Positions 37,771 through 47,909 of a stretch of 54,303 nt of DNA are shown in pieces. The notes under the pieces were generated by a model. That model searched no databases, had not been told where the DNA came from, and worked only from the letters and a program-made list of their open reading frames with translations. This DNA comes from an uncultured Oscillospiraceae bacterium (lineage in GTDB: Bacteria; Bacillota; Clostridia; Oscillospirales; Ruminococcaceae). The position numbers were made by a program, and so were the translations under genes. Every line of letters starts with the position of its first letter. Within the stretch, counting starts at the first letter, position 1. The stretch is from assembly GCA_949737515.1 (NCBI GenBank), contig CATJCP010000204.1:1-54303 (forward strand), read 5' to 3'.

Positions 37771-40422
37771 CTAATTTGCAGGAAGGATGATTGATTTATC
37801 AGGAACAATATCACCCTTCTTTTCTTTCCCACTGTTCAATTTGGAACAAAATACCTTCTTTTCTAAGTATGAATATGGGTCAGTATATACTGGTTTTTCA
37901 TACTCATAACCAAGTTTTTCACACAATTCCTGAATAGCTTTAATACAGTAATAAACAAGTTTGTCAGATGTTAGTGTCAAATGACCATCTTCTGCTTCTG
38001 ATACAAGTTCAGGTGCAAAAGATAACAACTGTTGTGCAATAATTCCTACGTGCTGATGTTCTTGCGACTGAATCCAATCAAATTCTTTCAGGTCAATTTT
38101 ATTCACAACATCAAGACCATGAATTTTAGTTTCTTTGATATTGGTTTTCAACCTAACATCAGAACTATTGTCATACCCCCAACCATTCAAATGAAGTTTT
38201 GAATAAAAATTTACATTCTTATTGTTTGGTATGGTGAAATTAGTTCCTGTCACATAAAAGCATGTATTTGAAGAACTACCAAAGTTAATTTCATTTGAAT
38301 AGAATTTACATTCACCGTTTGTATACGAATAGAAACCTGAATTGTCATTGATTTTAAAGTTTCCACCCATCCAAACAGTATCACCAAAATGGAAACCCTT
38401 TTTATCAATGGTATCATCGTTGTAGTATACGAACATGGTTGTATAAGTTCCTGCATTTGATGAAGTTTTCTTTGCCCAACACATATAGTTGGTTTCATAC
38501 TCAATATCAAATACAAGTCCTCTGTATTCAGGTTTGTTTTGGAAACTGTTTGTTCCGATTTTACCAAGATATTTCCCATCTCTGTAAAAATGAGAACCGT
38601 TATAATTAAATTTTGAAACAATCTTTTGCGTGTCAGTTGCAGCACTGTCATAAATCCTAAGTTCACCAGATTCAAACTGAATATACTTACTGATATTGTT
38701 CCATGCGATTTTAACCGCTGATGCACTCTGCTGAATTTTTGTTGACAGTTCGGAACTGTTAAGTTTCTTGCTTACTTCGGATTCAATAGCATCCGTTTTC
38801 ACCTTGATTTGTGCGGAAGTTGAATAATTCTTTAACTTCCCGTCCACATATTGAACCGCTGTTTCTTTTGCAGAAAGCAAAATAGAATCTTCAAGGTTTT
38901 TGATAGTTGTTTCAATCTGACTTTTTGTATAGTAAGATTTCAAGGCTTCATCAGTATAACCTTTTGCATTCGTCTTTGCCTGTTCTTCTGCATCAGCAAT
39001 TTCCTTTTCTACCGTTGACCGATAGGTTATATCAATCTTTTCAGCAGAAACAGAATTTGCAACTAACCTTTCACCAACAATCTGACCATCCATAGTAATA
39101 GCGGTTGCATACTTGCCATTGTACCCGGTATTTGAATAACCAAGTCCGTTCAAGTTCCACCGCCATACTTTAGTAGCAGTATTTATATCATTGGTATCCA
39201 TGATAAGTTGTTCTTCCGCTGTAGTAACTACATGACCATGTGTTGCAGCAGTAATCAGTGCTGTTGCTTGGTCAACCGCTTCCTTCACGATAGCAGAAGG
39301 AACAGGGATTGATTCACCCATCTTTTGGGTTGCGGAACTAATGCTGATTGCTTTAGCGGTTAGGGATGTTTCAACCGTTGTTCCAAGGGTTATAGTATTA
39401 GCTGACAGGTTATTAAGCTGAATGGTCATTTTGGTAAGCGGAAAATAGCGGTCAATTCCATGCAGTAATGAATGAACCTTGATTTTATCACCAAGTTTGA
39501 ACTGTTCAATTTCACCATCTGTATAATGAAGGTCAATCGCTTTTGCTTCAATAACCATTTCTTCAAACTGATTATCTGTCAACCATTTTCGACCTTTAGA
39601 AAGAAGCATTTCAGGGGTTTTTACTCCATCCCATGTAACAGTTTTTGCAATCCAACCAAAGGTTGCAAGGGCTTCTTCATTGGTAAGATAATCACACCCA
39701 TTATTCACGCTTTCTATAGTTAAGCGTTGTTCAAGGGCTTCAATCGGGCTTTCTTCCAGTTTTGCCCCCAAGGGGATAATTGTGGTAACAAGTTCAGTCC
39801 AATCAAAATTTCTGCTGAAATCAAGCAGGTTTTCCCCAAACTGAATTGTTTGATTGTTCGTGTTATCATATTCTTCAATGTAGTCAATGTAATGGTATCC
39901 ATCCACATTCCTAATCCGAATATAACCACCTAAATCATCAACTAAATCTTCCTTGATTTCCTGTAACGTGCTGTTATAGTTGGTATAGCGGTAAAGACTA
40001 TCATTGTTATCTTTCACTGTGACAATGCCAACTTTGAACTGCTTGCTTTCATCAACCTGCGAATTATGATTTGCAATCAAGGTTTCAAGATACCCCCTGA
40101 CTGTTTTATCATGGTATTCAGCAGGTCTTTGAATGCTGTCATTCAAATAAGCAAGCTGACCTTCACAAGAAATAAATTTCCTGTTATAGAAATCTGTTTT
40201 CTGTTCAATCGGTCTACCGCTGAAAATTTCAACATCATCCTGAAATACCTGAATCACTGACCGCATTTTAACAGGCAGGTTATATTGCGGATGATTGGGG
40301 GGCATCTTAAATTCAAAAGAACCTGCTTTGTTGACTTCCAATGTTAGTTTCGGGTCAATCAAAACAAGTTCTTCATCACGCAAATCATAAATAGGCAGTC
40401 CATCACAAAGTACCCTATACAT
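37771..40422 (-). CDS. Phage tail endopeptidase/tail spike with C-terminal S74 intramolecular chaperone
   Basis: Prophage tail N-term; SSDVRLKTNIKETKIHGLDVVNKIDLKEFDW...HVGIIAQQL. Confidence 0.85.
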   Translation of the reverse strand: MYRVLCDGLPIYDLRDEELVLIDPKLTLEVNKAGSFEFKMPPNHPQYNLPVKMRSVIQVFQDDVEIFSGRPIEQKTDFYNRKFISCEGQLAYLNDSIQRPAEYHDKTVRGYLETLIANHNSQVDESKQFKVGIVTVKDNNDSLYRYTNYNSTLQEIKEDLVDDLGGYIRIRNVDGYHYIDYIEEYDNTNNQTIQFGENLLDFSRNFDWTELVTTIIPLGAKLEESPIEALEQRLTIESVNNGCDYLTNEEALATFGWIAKTVTWDGVKTPEMLLSKGRKWLTDNQFEEMVIEAKAIDLHYTDGEIEQFKLGDKIKVHSLLHGIDRYFPLTKMTIQLNNLSANTITLGTTVETSLTAKAISISSATQKMGESIPVPSAIVKEAVDQATALITAATHGHVVTTAEEQLIMDTNDINTATKVWRWNLNGLGYSNTGYNGKYATAITMDGQIVGERLVANSVSAEKIDITYRSTVEKEIADAEEQAKTNAKGYTDEALKSYYTKSQIETTIKNLEDSILLSAKETAVQYVDGKLKNYSTSAQIKVKTDAIESEVSKKLNSSELSTKIQQSASAVKIAWNNISKYIQFESGELRIYDSAATDTQKIVSKFNYNGSHFYRDGKYLGKIGTNSFQNKPEYRGLVFDIEYETNYMCWAKKTSSNAGTYTTMFVYYNDDTIDKKGFHFGDTVWMGGNFKINDNSGFYSYTNGECKFYSNEINFGSSSNTCFYVTGTNFTIPNNKNVNFYSKLHLNGWGYDNSSDVRLKTNIKETKIHGLDVVNKIDLKEFDWIQSQEHQHVGIIAQQLLSFAPELVSEAEDGHLTLTSDKLVYYCIKAIQELCEKLGYEYEKPVYTDPYSYLEKKVFCSKLNSGKEKKGDIVPDKSIILPAN

Positions 40423-41121
40423 TTATAATGAACCCCCTTTATACTCAATTTTGACTGTTCCTGTTCCTTTCAAAGTTACATTGTTATCACCTTCCTGCAA
40501 TCGAATATCATAAACAGTTGTGATTCCCTTTGGCAAACTGTAAGTAACCCCATTATGAACAACTGACATTGCAGCGGAACAGGTGAAGGTTGGTGAAACC
40601 ACCTTTCTTCTGTTCACAAGGTTCACTGTAAGACTTCCGGCAACTGATACCTGATTTATATGGATAACTCCATTGACAAAGCTAAAAACATCCCACAACC
40701 AAGGCATTCCAGCACCATTTACTTCAATTTTGTAAGGTTCAACATCACATTCAACAACAATGGTTGCAGTTCTTTTATTGGTTTTGAACTGATTGATTTT
40801 ACACCGTCCATAGTAATAAAAGGTTTTATTTGCATCCAAGATTATCTGCATTTTTTGACCATGCAAATAGTTTGAAAGTGATGAAAGGGCATCACTCCAA
40901 TAAGTCAAAGCGTTGGGAACAGTGAAATTCAGTGTAATCTTCCGATTATTAAATTTCACATCATCCCCCAACGCTTCCGACAAATCAATATCACCATTCC
41001 TGCCAATCACACTGACAGAATCAGTTTTTGGTTCAGGAAGGGATAAATCTTTACTTGACAGAATCAGCCCAAAATCATTATAGCTGTGTTTTGTGCCAAA
41101 AGTTACACCCTGCATCTGCAT
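40423..41121 (-). CDS. Phage distal tail protein
   Basis: Position between tape measure and tail endopeptidase; GRNGDIDLSEALG. Confidence 0.8.
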   Translation of the reverse strand: MQMQGVTFGTKHSYNDFGLILSSKDLSLPEPKTDSVSVIGRNGDIDLSEALGDDVKFNNRKITLNFTVPNALTYWSDALSSLSNYLHGQKMQIILDANKTFYYYGRCKINQFKTNKRTATIVVECDVEPYKIEVNGAGMPWLWDVFSFVNGVIHINQVSVAGSLTVNLVNRRKVVSPTFTCSAAMSVVHNGVTYSLPKGITTVYDIRLQEGDNNVTLKGTGTVKIEYKGGSL

Positions 41122-41124
41122 TGA

Positions 41125-43608
41125 TTATTCCCTTCCTTTCTTCTTAAAAATTTTACCAAGTTCTTCATCCATAGCCGGGGCAAGTTCACCGACCAAAGCA
41201 CCGCTATCAAGCACAACCGCCCGGTTCATCATTTCAAGAAGTTCCGGGAAGAAGTCATTCAAAATTGAAATTAACATTTCAAACTTTTCAAGCAATGCTG
41301 CATTTTCACTTGCAACCGCCATTCTAACCAAATTTAACAGGGTATCTTTGCCGGAAACCACTTCATCCCCGGCTTCACCGCCCCCTTGGAATTGCCCGGT
41401 TCTTGGGTTATATCCAAAGATGGTTGGTTCGGTTAAAATCCTTGGTTCATTCATAGCTTTCTTGTACCAAGATACCGAAAAATGCGGTATGCTTGGCGGA
41501 TTCAAGCTGAATTTACCCGATATTGAAAAATGCGGTAATTTAATCTTGGGTAAACTCCAACTGAAATTGAAGAATCCCTTGATTGTGTTTATTGCGTTTC
41601 TGACAATGTTCTTTGCACCTTCAAAAATGCTGCTGAACTTTGATTTAATGCTTTCAAGTACGCTGCTGACAGTAGATTTTGCAGCGTTGATACCACTTGA
41701 AATAGTGGATTTTATGCCATTTATCACGCTGCTAACAGTTGACTTGATACTATTCCAAACGCTGCTGAATGTACTCTTGATACTGTTCAGGATGCTTGAA
41801 ATAGTGCTTTTGACCGCATTGAACACACTGGATATAACAGATTTGATAGCATTGACCACACTTGAAACAGTTGATTTTATGCTATTCCAAACGCTGCTAA
41901 CAGTGGTTTTAATTGCGTTCATCACCGTTGAAATAGTTGTCTTGATTGCATTCCAAACGGTTGAAATAGTTGTCTTGATTGCGTTGACCACCGTTGTAAT
42001 AGTGGTTTTAATCGCATTCCATATAGTTGTAAAGGTATTCTTGATTCCTTCCAAAATTGGCTTTAGGAAAGAAACAATAGCATTCCACACATTAGAAATA
42101 GTAGTTTTGATAGCATTCAGGGCATTGGATACCGCTGTTTTAATTGCTTCCCACGCTGCAAGAATGATTTCCTTGCAATTTTCCCAAATGAAGCGGAATG
42201 GTAAAGTAATCAGGTCAAAAGCTGCTGTTATTAACTCCACAATGAACATGATTGCAACCTGAACCACATTCTTGATAGTTTCCCAAATACTTGACAAAGT
42301 ATCTTTAACCGCTGTGAAGATATTGATAACCGTTTGCTTTGCAGCTTCAAACTTTTCTGATATTACGGTTTTGATAGTTTCAACCGCTGTTGAAATAGCT
42401 TCTTTGATTGTGTTCCAAATCTCACTGATTTTTTCAGCAAGTCCAACAAAGAACCCTTTGATTGCTTCAATTACAGTGCTGAAAGTAGTCTTGATTGCTT
42501 CCCAAATTTCAATAACCTTGTTTCGGAAATCTTCATTGGTATTCCACAATACAATGATTGCAGCAATTAACCCGGCAATCAAAGTGACAATCAAAACAAT
42601 GGGGTTTGCATTCATAGCTGCATTTAACAGCCATTGCGCAATAGTAGCACCTTCATTTGCAGCTTTGTAAGCCGTCCATGCTGTTGTAACAGCACTTATC
42701 AAACTGGATATAGCCATTGCAGCCTTTAAGGTAATGAACCCGGTTACAACTCCGGCAATCAGGGGTGACCAATCCTTGAAGGTTTGCACGATTGCAGGCA
42801 TATTGTCAGATAGCTTTGAAACAGCAGAAGCTAAGTTTTTGACCACTTCCACCGCTGTAGGCAAAACATTCTTTCCAAGTTCAGCCTGAAAATCAGTCCA
42901 TGCCTGTTTTAAGTTACCTGTTTGATTCGTCCATGTATCAGATTCCCTTGCAGCCTGACCTAAAGCCCCGGATGCTTTGTTTGCATCCTCTACCATTTGC
43001 AGCAAGGTCAACTGCTTTTGGGATTCCGATAGTTCGTTGAAAGACTTACCATAAAGGGCATTTGCAGCAGCGTTTCTTGTGGTTTCCGTACACGATAAAC
43101 CAAGGGCTGAATCATTCTCATAGTTACCTTTCAAGAATGACTGCAACGATTCTGTTGTTTCTTCCAGTGACCTATCATAAAATGCAGCACTGTCAGCAAC
43201 CGCTATCATTGCCCGGTCAGCCAAACCAAGGGCATCTTGTGTATCCATCCCGGTTGTTTTGGCAAAAGCAGCAATCTTTGTGTAACTGCCTTTCATGCGG
43301 TTTTCACTGATTCCTGCTGTATCAGCAATACCCTTTAAGGATTTGCTTGCACTACTTTCAAGGTTACCGAAAACTTGTGAAAACTGTGAATTTGCTGCTT
43401 CTGCATCCGCTGCTGCCTGAATACACGCACCGCCAAAGTCTTTTATTTTATCAACAGCAAAAAATGATACCACCGCCGTACCAATCTTTTTGAAAGCCCC
43501 GGAAATCCGGCTTTCTGATTGTTCAGCCCGGTCAGTGGTATCATCTATTGCATCATTGGCATCCGCATTCTGAATTGCGATAGTGCCAAATAGCTTAAAC
43601 AGTTCCAT
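41125..43608 (-). CDS. Phage tail tape measure protein
   Basis: 827 aa, TM-rich centre, 11-residue WNAIKTTISTV-type repeats, position after chaperones. Confidence 0.9.
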   Translation of the reverse strand: MELFKLFGTIAIQNADANDAIDDTTDRAEQSESRISGAFKKIGTAVVSFFAVDKIKDFGGACIQAAADAEAANSQFSQVFGNLESSASKSLKGIADTAGISENRMKGSYTKIAAFAKTTGMDTQDALGLADRAMIAVADSAAFYDRSLEETTESLQSFLKGNYENDSALGLSCTETTRNAAANALYGKSFNELSESQKQLTLLQMVEDANKASGALGQAARESDTWTNQTGNLKQAWTDFQAELGKNVLPTAVEVVKNLASAVSKLSDNMPAIVQTFKDWSPLIAGVVTGFITLKAAMAISSLISAVTTAWTAYKAANEGATIAQWLLNAAMNANPIVLIVTLIAGLIAAIIVLWNTNEDFRNKVIEIWEAIKTTFSTVIEAIKGFFVGLAEKISEIWNTIKEAISTAVETIKTVISEKFEAAKQTVINIFTAVKDTLSSIWETIKNVVQVAIMFIVELITAAFDLITLPFRFIWENCKEIILAAWEAIKTAVSNALNAIKTTISNVWNAIVSFLKPILEGIKNTFTTIWNAIKTTITTVVNAIKTTISTVWNAIKTTISTVMNAIKTTVSSVWNSIKSTVSSVVNAIKSVISSVFNAVKSTISSILNSIKSTFSSVWNSIKSTVSSVINGIKSTISSGINAAKSTVSSVLESIKSKFSSIFEGAKNIVRNAINTIKGFFNFSWSLPKIKLPHFSISGKFSLNPPSIPHFSVSWYKKAMNEPRILTEPTIFGYNPRTGQFQGGGEAGDEVVSGKDTLLNLVRMAVASENAALLEKFEMLISILNDFFPELLEMMNRAVVLDSGALVGELAPAMDEELGKIFKKKGRE

Positions 43609-43629
43609 TCAAATCATTTCACCCCTTTC

Positions 43630-43896
43630 TTATTCGGGAATGAAATCTATTGCCATTGACATAGAATCTTGAATAGTTGCTTCAAGGTCTGATTCTGTCA
43701 TTTCTTGATTGCCTTTCATATCCTCAACAAATTCATTAAAGGATTTATCAAAAATCTTAGCAAGAAAGTATTCCCATTGCATTTCTGATTCCCGACCTTC
43801 CATGAACACATTGATGAAAGGGGAAAAATCACCTGACAAAATCAGTTCATCCATCAAAACAAAAGGGCTTGCATATCTATGAAATAGCAAGTCCAT
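43630..43896 (-). CDS. Tail assembly chaperone downstream part (gpT-like), reached by -1 frameshift
   Basis: Frame is open upstream into the preceding ORF; see slippery site 43938-43944. Confidence 0.75.
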   Translation of the reverse strand: MDLLFHRYASPFVLMDELILSGDFSPFINVFMEGRESEMQWEYFLAKIFDKSFNEFVEDMKGNQEMTESDLEATIQDSMSMAIDFIPE

Positions 43897-43901
43897 GAAC
43901 T

Positions 43902-44339
43902 TTAATTGCCCGATTTGAACAACCTTGAAACAACCTTGAAAAAATCCTTAAATTCATCCTTCTTGATAACGTCAATGACCATTTCAAAAAAGACATTCAT
44001 AGGAAGGTTTTCAATATCCTTCTTTGTCATTCCTGACAGCCCGGAAAGCAGGGAATAGATTTCCTGTTCGCAAGAAGAAATATTTCCAAGAATCACATTG
44101 GCAATATCCAAGGCAACGGTTACACCAACAATAGTTGCAGCATCATCAAGGTTTTTATCTTCCCCAAAAGATGCAACCAAAGTTTTAATATCGTCACCTT
44201 CAAAAGCCTTGGTGAACTCGTTAATTCCAATCTTGCTAATAATCTTACTCATGGGGAATACATCCTTAGAGCATAAAGCCCTAAGTGTGTACCCCTTTTC
44301 ATTTACATTGTCCTGATTCATTTCAACAACTTTATTCAT
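43902..44339 (-). CDS. Tail assembly chaperone (gpG-like)
   Basis: Between major tail protein and tape measure; ends FKDFFKVVSRLFKSGN. Confidence 0.75.
   Translation of the reverse strand: MNKVVEMNQDNVNEKGYTLRALCSKDVFPMSKIISKIGINEFTKAFEGDDIKTLVASFGEDKNLDDAATIVGVTVALDIANVILGNISSCEQEIYSLLSGLSGMTKKDIENLPMNVFFEMVIDVIKKDEFKDFFKVVSRLFKSGN
43938..43944 (-). promoter_or_regulatory. Candidate -1 ribosomal frameshift site T_TTT_TTC
   Basis: In-frame GAT TTT TTC; -1 frame then open through the next ORF. Confidence 0.75.
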
Positions 44340-44355
44340 GGTCTTTCATCCTTTC

Positions 44356-44613
44356 TTACTCGGTATCTGTCTTGGTTTTGCGTGTTCTTTTACCTGCTGC
44401 CTTTTCAGCCGGGGCTTCCTGTTCCTGTTCCTGTTCATCATTCTTACTTTCAGGGGCAACATCCTGAACCGGGGCTTCCTCAACAATCGTGATGAAAGCC
44501 CCAACAGAAAGAATTTCATTTACACGCTGAACAGAAACTTCCATTTCTTCACCTACCCGGTGAAGTTCCCCGGTGTATCTGTCTGTAAATTCCGTTGTAA
44601 CTTTAATCTTCAT
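44356..44613 (-). CDS. Hypothetical phage tail-region protein
   Basis: 85-aa ORF with acidic/Lys-rich C-term. Confidence 0.65.
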   Translation of the reverse strand: MKIKVTTEFTDRYTGELHRVGEEMEVSVQRVNEILSVGAFITIVEEAPVQDVAPESKNDEQEQEQEAPAEKAAGKRTRKTKTDTE

Positions 44614-44629
44614 AGTTCATCATCCTTTC

Positions 44630-45232
44630 TTATGCCTTGGGAGTAGGATAATAAATGTGATAAGGAAGAACAGTCAAATCACCTGTAATTTCCTGATAAC
44701 ATTCAAAAGTGTACTTAGGAACAGCCCCTTCTTTGTTCTTACCTTCCAAAGATAAGCCGGAAGTGCAAAGGGCATTATCAAGGATTGCAATGATTGGTGT
44801 ACCATCAATCTTCTTACCCACAAAGGCAATATTTTCAAAATAATCACCTTCTTCAATCTGACTTTTGGATTCAATCAGACTGTAACCTTCCAAGTTGCTG
44901 TTCCCGGTCTGACCGATAACAGCAGCCTTGATAATTTCAGGGGTAAGTTCAATCAGGTTGATTTCCAACTTTGCAGTTTCGCCCTGCTTCACATCCAAAC
45001 CCTTGACCTTTACCAAAGCCCCATCAACTTCAATGGTCTGCACACTTGGAGTAATTTCTAACTTGTTTCCCCCGGAAGTTGCACCAATCAGGGATTCGGT
45101 GAAGTTCCACTTTTTTGTAGAAGCATCAAATTTGAATCCCTTGTGAATTGTTCCTGCACCCAACAGGATATTACCGGGGGTTTTTGCGGTGATACCGCTG
45201 GATTTAATTTCAGAACCGATTGCATCAGCCAT
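44630..45232 (-). CDS. Phage major tail protein
   Basis: Position; LEITPSVQTIEVDGALVKVKGLDVKQGETAKLEINL. Confidence 0.8.
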   Translation of the reverse strand: MADAIGSEIKSSGITAKTPGNILLGAGTIHKGFKFDASTKKWNFTESLIGATSGGNKLEITPSVQTIEVDGALVKVKGLDVKQGETAKLEINLIELTPEIIKAAVIGQTGNSNLEGYSLIESKSQIEEGDYFENIAFVGKKIDGTPIIAILDNALCTSGLSLEGKNKEGAVPKYTFECYQEITGDLTVLPYHIYYPTPKA

Positions 45233-45236
45233 AATG

Positions 45237-45614
45237 TTAAACCACCTTCCAATATTTTATTGATAAATTTACCTGTAACCTGTAAAGCCCTTCTTCACCT
45301 GTTGGAACAGGGAAAGAATTGCTATAAAAAACCGCTACCCCTGAACCATCATCAAGAATAGCGGTTTTCCCCTCAATCGGGGGGAATACTGTTTTTATTT
45401 TTTCCTTCATTTCTTCAAGTGCCAAAGCTGACCGCCTTGTAAATCCATTCAGAATAAATGTTTTATCTTCCTGACCACTTTCAGAAGAAGGTTCAAACTC
45501 TGAATACTCGCCAACAAAATAGAGGTCAGTAATATTTGAAGTCCATTCCCCAAATTCATAGGGAACATTGACCTTTTCCAATTCAGCATTGATAAAGTTC
45601 AACAGTTCAATCAT
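45237..45614 (-). CDS. Phage tail completion/minor capsid-like protein
   Basis: Position in head-tail joining cluster. Confidence 0.6.
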   Translation of the reverse strand: MIELLNFINAELEKVNVPYEFGEWTSNITDLYFVGEYSEFEPSSESGQEDKTFILNGFTRRSALALEEMKEKIKTVFPPIEGKTAILDDGSGVAVFYSNSFPVPTGEEGLYRLQVNLSIKYWKVV

Positions 45615-45618
45615 ACTT

Positions 45619-46032
45619 TTAACCCCCTATCTTATTTTTTAGTATTTCACCAAAACGCTTAATCAACTTTGCTTTCAAGGAAGTAAAAGCGTTGTGCATT
45701 GGTCTATTGGGGGTTTTGCCCCTTGTAAAATGCCCTTTTCCATGCCTATCCACATAGTACCAACCGCCTTTTCTACCGTTCCCCTTCAAGGCATATTCAC
45801 CAGTACCAAATTCTTCCCAAATAGCATTTTCAAGGTTGCTGCCAACCTGACATTCATTTGCTGATTCGTTCACCTGATACTGATATGAACCTTTGGTTTG
45901 CCCGGTATCTACTCTTGAATTTCGCATAGTCTTAGCTTGCAGTTCACCACCTGCTTCATACAAAAAAGCGGTGATTGCATCATCTATTGCATCTTTTACC
46001 CTAACCCTGTTATCTTGAAATTCAATTCCCAT
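45619..46032 (-). CDS. HK97 gp10-like head-tail protein
   Basis: Position; KTMRNSRVDTGQTKGSYQYQV. Confidence 0.7.
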   Translation of the reverse strand: MGIEFQDNRVRVKDAIDDAITAFLYEAGGELQAKTMRNSRVDTGQTKGSYQYQVNESANECQVGSNLENAIWEEFGTGEYALKGNGRKGGWYYVDRHGKGHFTRGKTPNRPMHNAFTSLKAKLIKRFGEILKNKIGG

Positions 46033-46447
46033 TTTGCCCCCCTATAAATCTAAGATAGATTTCAAGGTGTTCATTCATGTTCATTGGATTATCAATCAAC
46101 AGGATTTCATATACAAGTCCTTGAATTACCATCCTTGCATTTTCACTTGTCACATCAACAACGGTTTCCTGTTCATCCTTGTTAATAATGCCTGAAAGAA
46201 AGTTAAACGGATTCCAAACCCATTTTGTTGACAGGGCTTTCAGGGAAGTAAAATCACACAAGAAAATATGTGTGCTTTCCTGAATTTTTGCATTAAAGGT
46301 GTTATGCTTTGATTCACCTGATTCCAAGTCAAGCCAACCCAATAGGGAAGTGCAATCTTGCCATGTGTGTTCACGCTCACCTATGCGATTTTTAGCCCCT
46401 TTATCTTTCACCTGAATCAATGCTTGGATGTTTCCACCAACAGTCAT
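46022..46447 (-). CDS. Head-tail joining protein (putative)
   Basis: Position in cluster. Confidence 0.6.
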   Translation of the reverse strand: MTVGGNIQALIQVKDKGAKNRIGEREHTWQDCTSLLGWLDLESGESKHNTFNAKIQESTHIFLCDFTSLKALSTKWVWNPFNFLSGIINKDEQETVVDVTSENARMVIQGLVYEILLIDNPMNMNEHLEIYLRFIGGQNGN

Positions 46448-46451
46448 ATAA

Positions 46452-46988
46452 CTAAAACCTCGGCTTTATATAAGGTTTCAAGAAACCAAGCAGGGCAACA
46501 GGATAGCCCATAACCTGATTGTTTGCATCTTGGTCATAATAAGAAATACTATGCCTTGATAAAGTTTCAGACTTGATACCTACCTTTTGCCTGTTTTTTG
46601 TTTCCCAAACCATCAAGTCAATTACCCCGGCTTGAATATCAGCCGGATATTCAACTTTGGTTATCAGATTCAATTCAGTTTCAAAAAGTTCAGTATCAAG
46701 CCTGATAAATGTATCTGTAATTTCAGTGATAACATAAATTCCATCATTCACCATTGACTGTGAAATCTGAATAGTATCACCAACCCTAAGAAAAGGGGAA
46801 AAACCAAATACCCGATTTCCAAGGGATTTACCCTGAAACCTTACACAACGATTCTGGAAGTTGTTGTTGGTGTATGACCTGATAAGATGTTCAACAGCAT
46901 TCAACTTTTTTTGAAGTGCCTTTTCCGATTTCCCGAAAAATTCAGGCATTTCAATCAGTTCTTCAACTGAAACAATCATCAGGAACAC
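46452..46988 (-). CDS. Head-tail connector protein (putative)
   Basis: Position; AVEHLIRSYTNNNFQNR. Confidence 0.65.
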   Translation of the reverse strand: MFLMIVSVEELIEMPEFFGKSEKALQKKLNAVEHLIRSYTNNNFQNRCVRFQGKSLGNRVFGFSPFLRVGDTIQISQSMVNDGIYVITEITDTFIRLDTELFETELNLITKVEYPADIQAGVIDLMVWETKNRQKVGIKSETLSRHSISYYDQDANNQVMGYPVALLGFLKPYIKPRF

Positions 46989-47008
46989 CCCCTTTCAGGC
47001 TTTCAGAA

Positions 47009-47896
47009 TTAGGCGGTTGCAGTTACCTTGAACTTGGCAATAACAACCTTGCTTGCATTGGTCAGGGCTACACCATAATACTTAGCAGCGGTAATATCGT
47101 GACGCTGCTTCTTAGGAAACCATTCATGGTCAACCTGTGTGTTCTTCTTCAAGAAGATGGTCAGTGCCGGAAGTTCCGTTTCGGTGTACTCGGTTTCGGA
47201 AGAATCAGGTTCAAGTTTGATAATCGGGTTCATCCAATAGTTAGAAGTACCATCCTTCTTTACTTTCTTGGATTTCTTCACCCAACAACCTGCAATCTTA
47301 CCGATTGCACCATTGACAGCCACACCGCCAGTGAACTTATCAGCAGAAAGGAAATCTGCATCTTTCAGAAGGGTTGCTTCCTGATTCGGATGGATGAACA
47401 TAACCTTTTCAATACCATCTTCTTCATCCTCAAACTTGGCAACTGCATCCACAATACCCTTGTAACCAATCTGACCTGCTGCGGTTACCTCGGTTGTTGC
47501 AGTATAAGCAGCATCCATAACATCATTGTCAACCTTACCCATGATAGCCTTTGCAAGCTGCGCATTAGCCTGACCAATCGGGTCACCCAAACCGCTGTTA
47601 ATAGCAGTCTGATAAATTGCAATGGATTTACCTGCACACTTGATAGTGAAGGTTGTACTGGATGCAGTCAGCTTTGCAGTTTCCATTTCGTTTCCATCTT
47701 CCGGGCTGAAATCTTCTGCATCACCCACATAGTTCCAAGAAGGAACAGTTTTGGTGTCACCCGGTACACCTTCCAGTGTGGTATCTACTTTAGCATAGGG
47801 GGTAATCTTGCAAAGTGCGGAAATCTTTGCTTCAATCATGTTACCCATGACTTCCGGGTTAATAATATCCGTCAGTTTCGTATAAGCGTTAGCCAT
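47009..47896 (-). CDS. Phage major capsid protein
   Basis: 295 aa downstream of scaffold; N4-gp56/HK97-like layout. Confidence 0.85.
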   Translation of the reverse strand: MANAYTKLTDIINPEVMGNMIEAKISALCKITPYAKVDTTLEGVPGDTKTVPSWNYVGDAEDFSPEDGNEMETAKLTASSTTFTIKCAGKSIAIYQTAINSGLGDPIGQANAQLAKAIMGKVDNDVMDAAYTATTEVTAAGQIGYKGIVDAVAKFEDEEDGIEKVMFIHPNQEATLLKDADFLSADKFTGGVAVNGAIGKIAGCWVKKSKKVKKDGTSNYWMNPIIKLEPDSSETEYTETELPALTIFLKKNTQVDHEWFPKKQRHDITAAKYYGVALTNASKVVIAKFKVTATA

Positions 47897-47909
47897 TTTT
47901 TATTTCACC

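Noticed and set aside
41560-42180. Regular repeats as a CRISPR array
   Set aside because: In-frame protein repeats of a tape measure gene, no spacer structure
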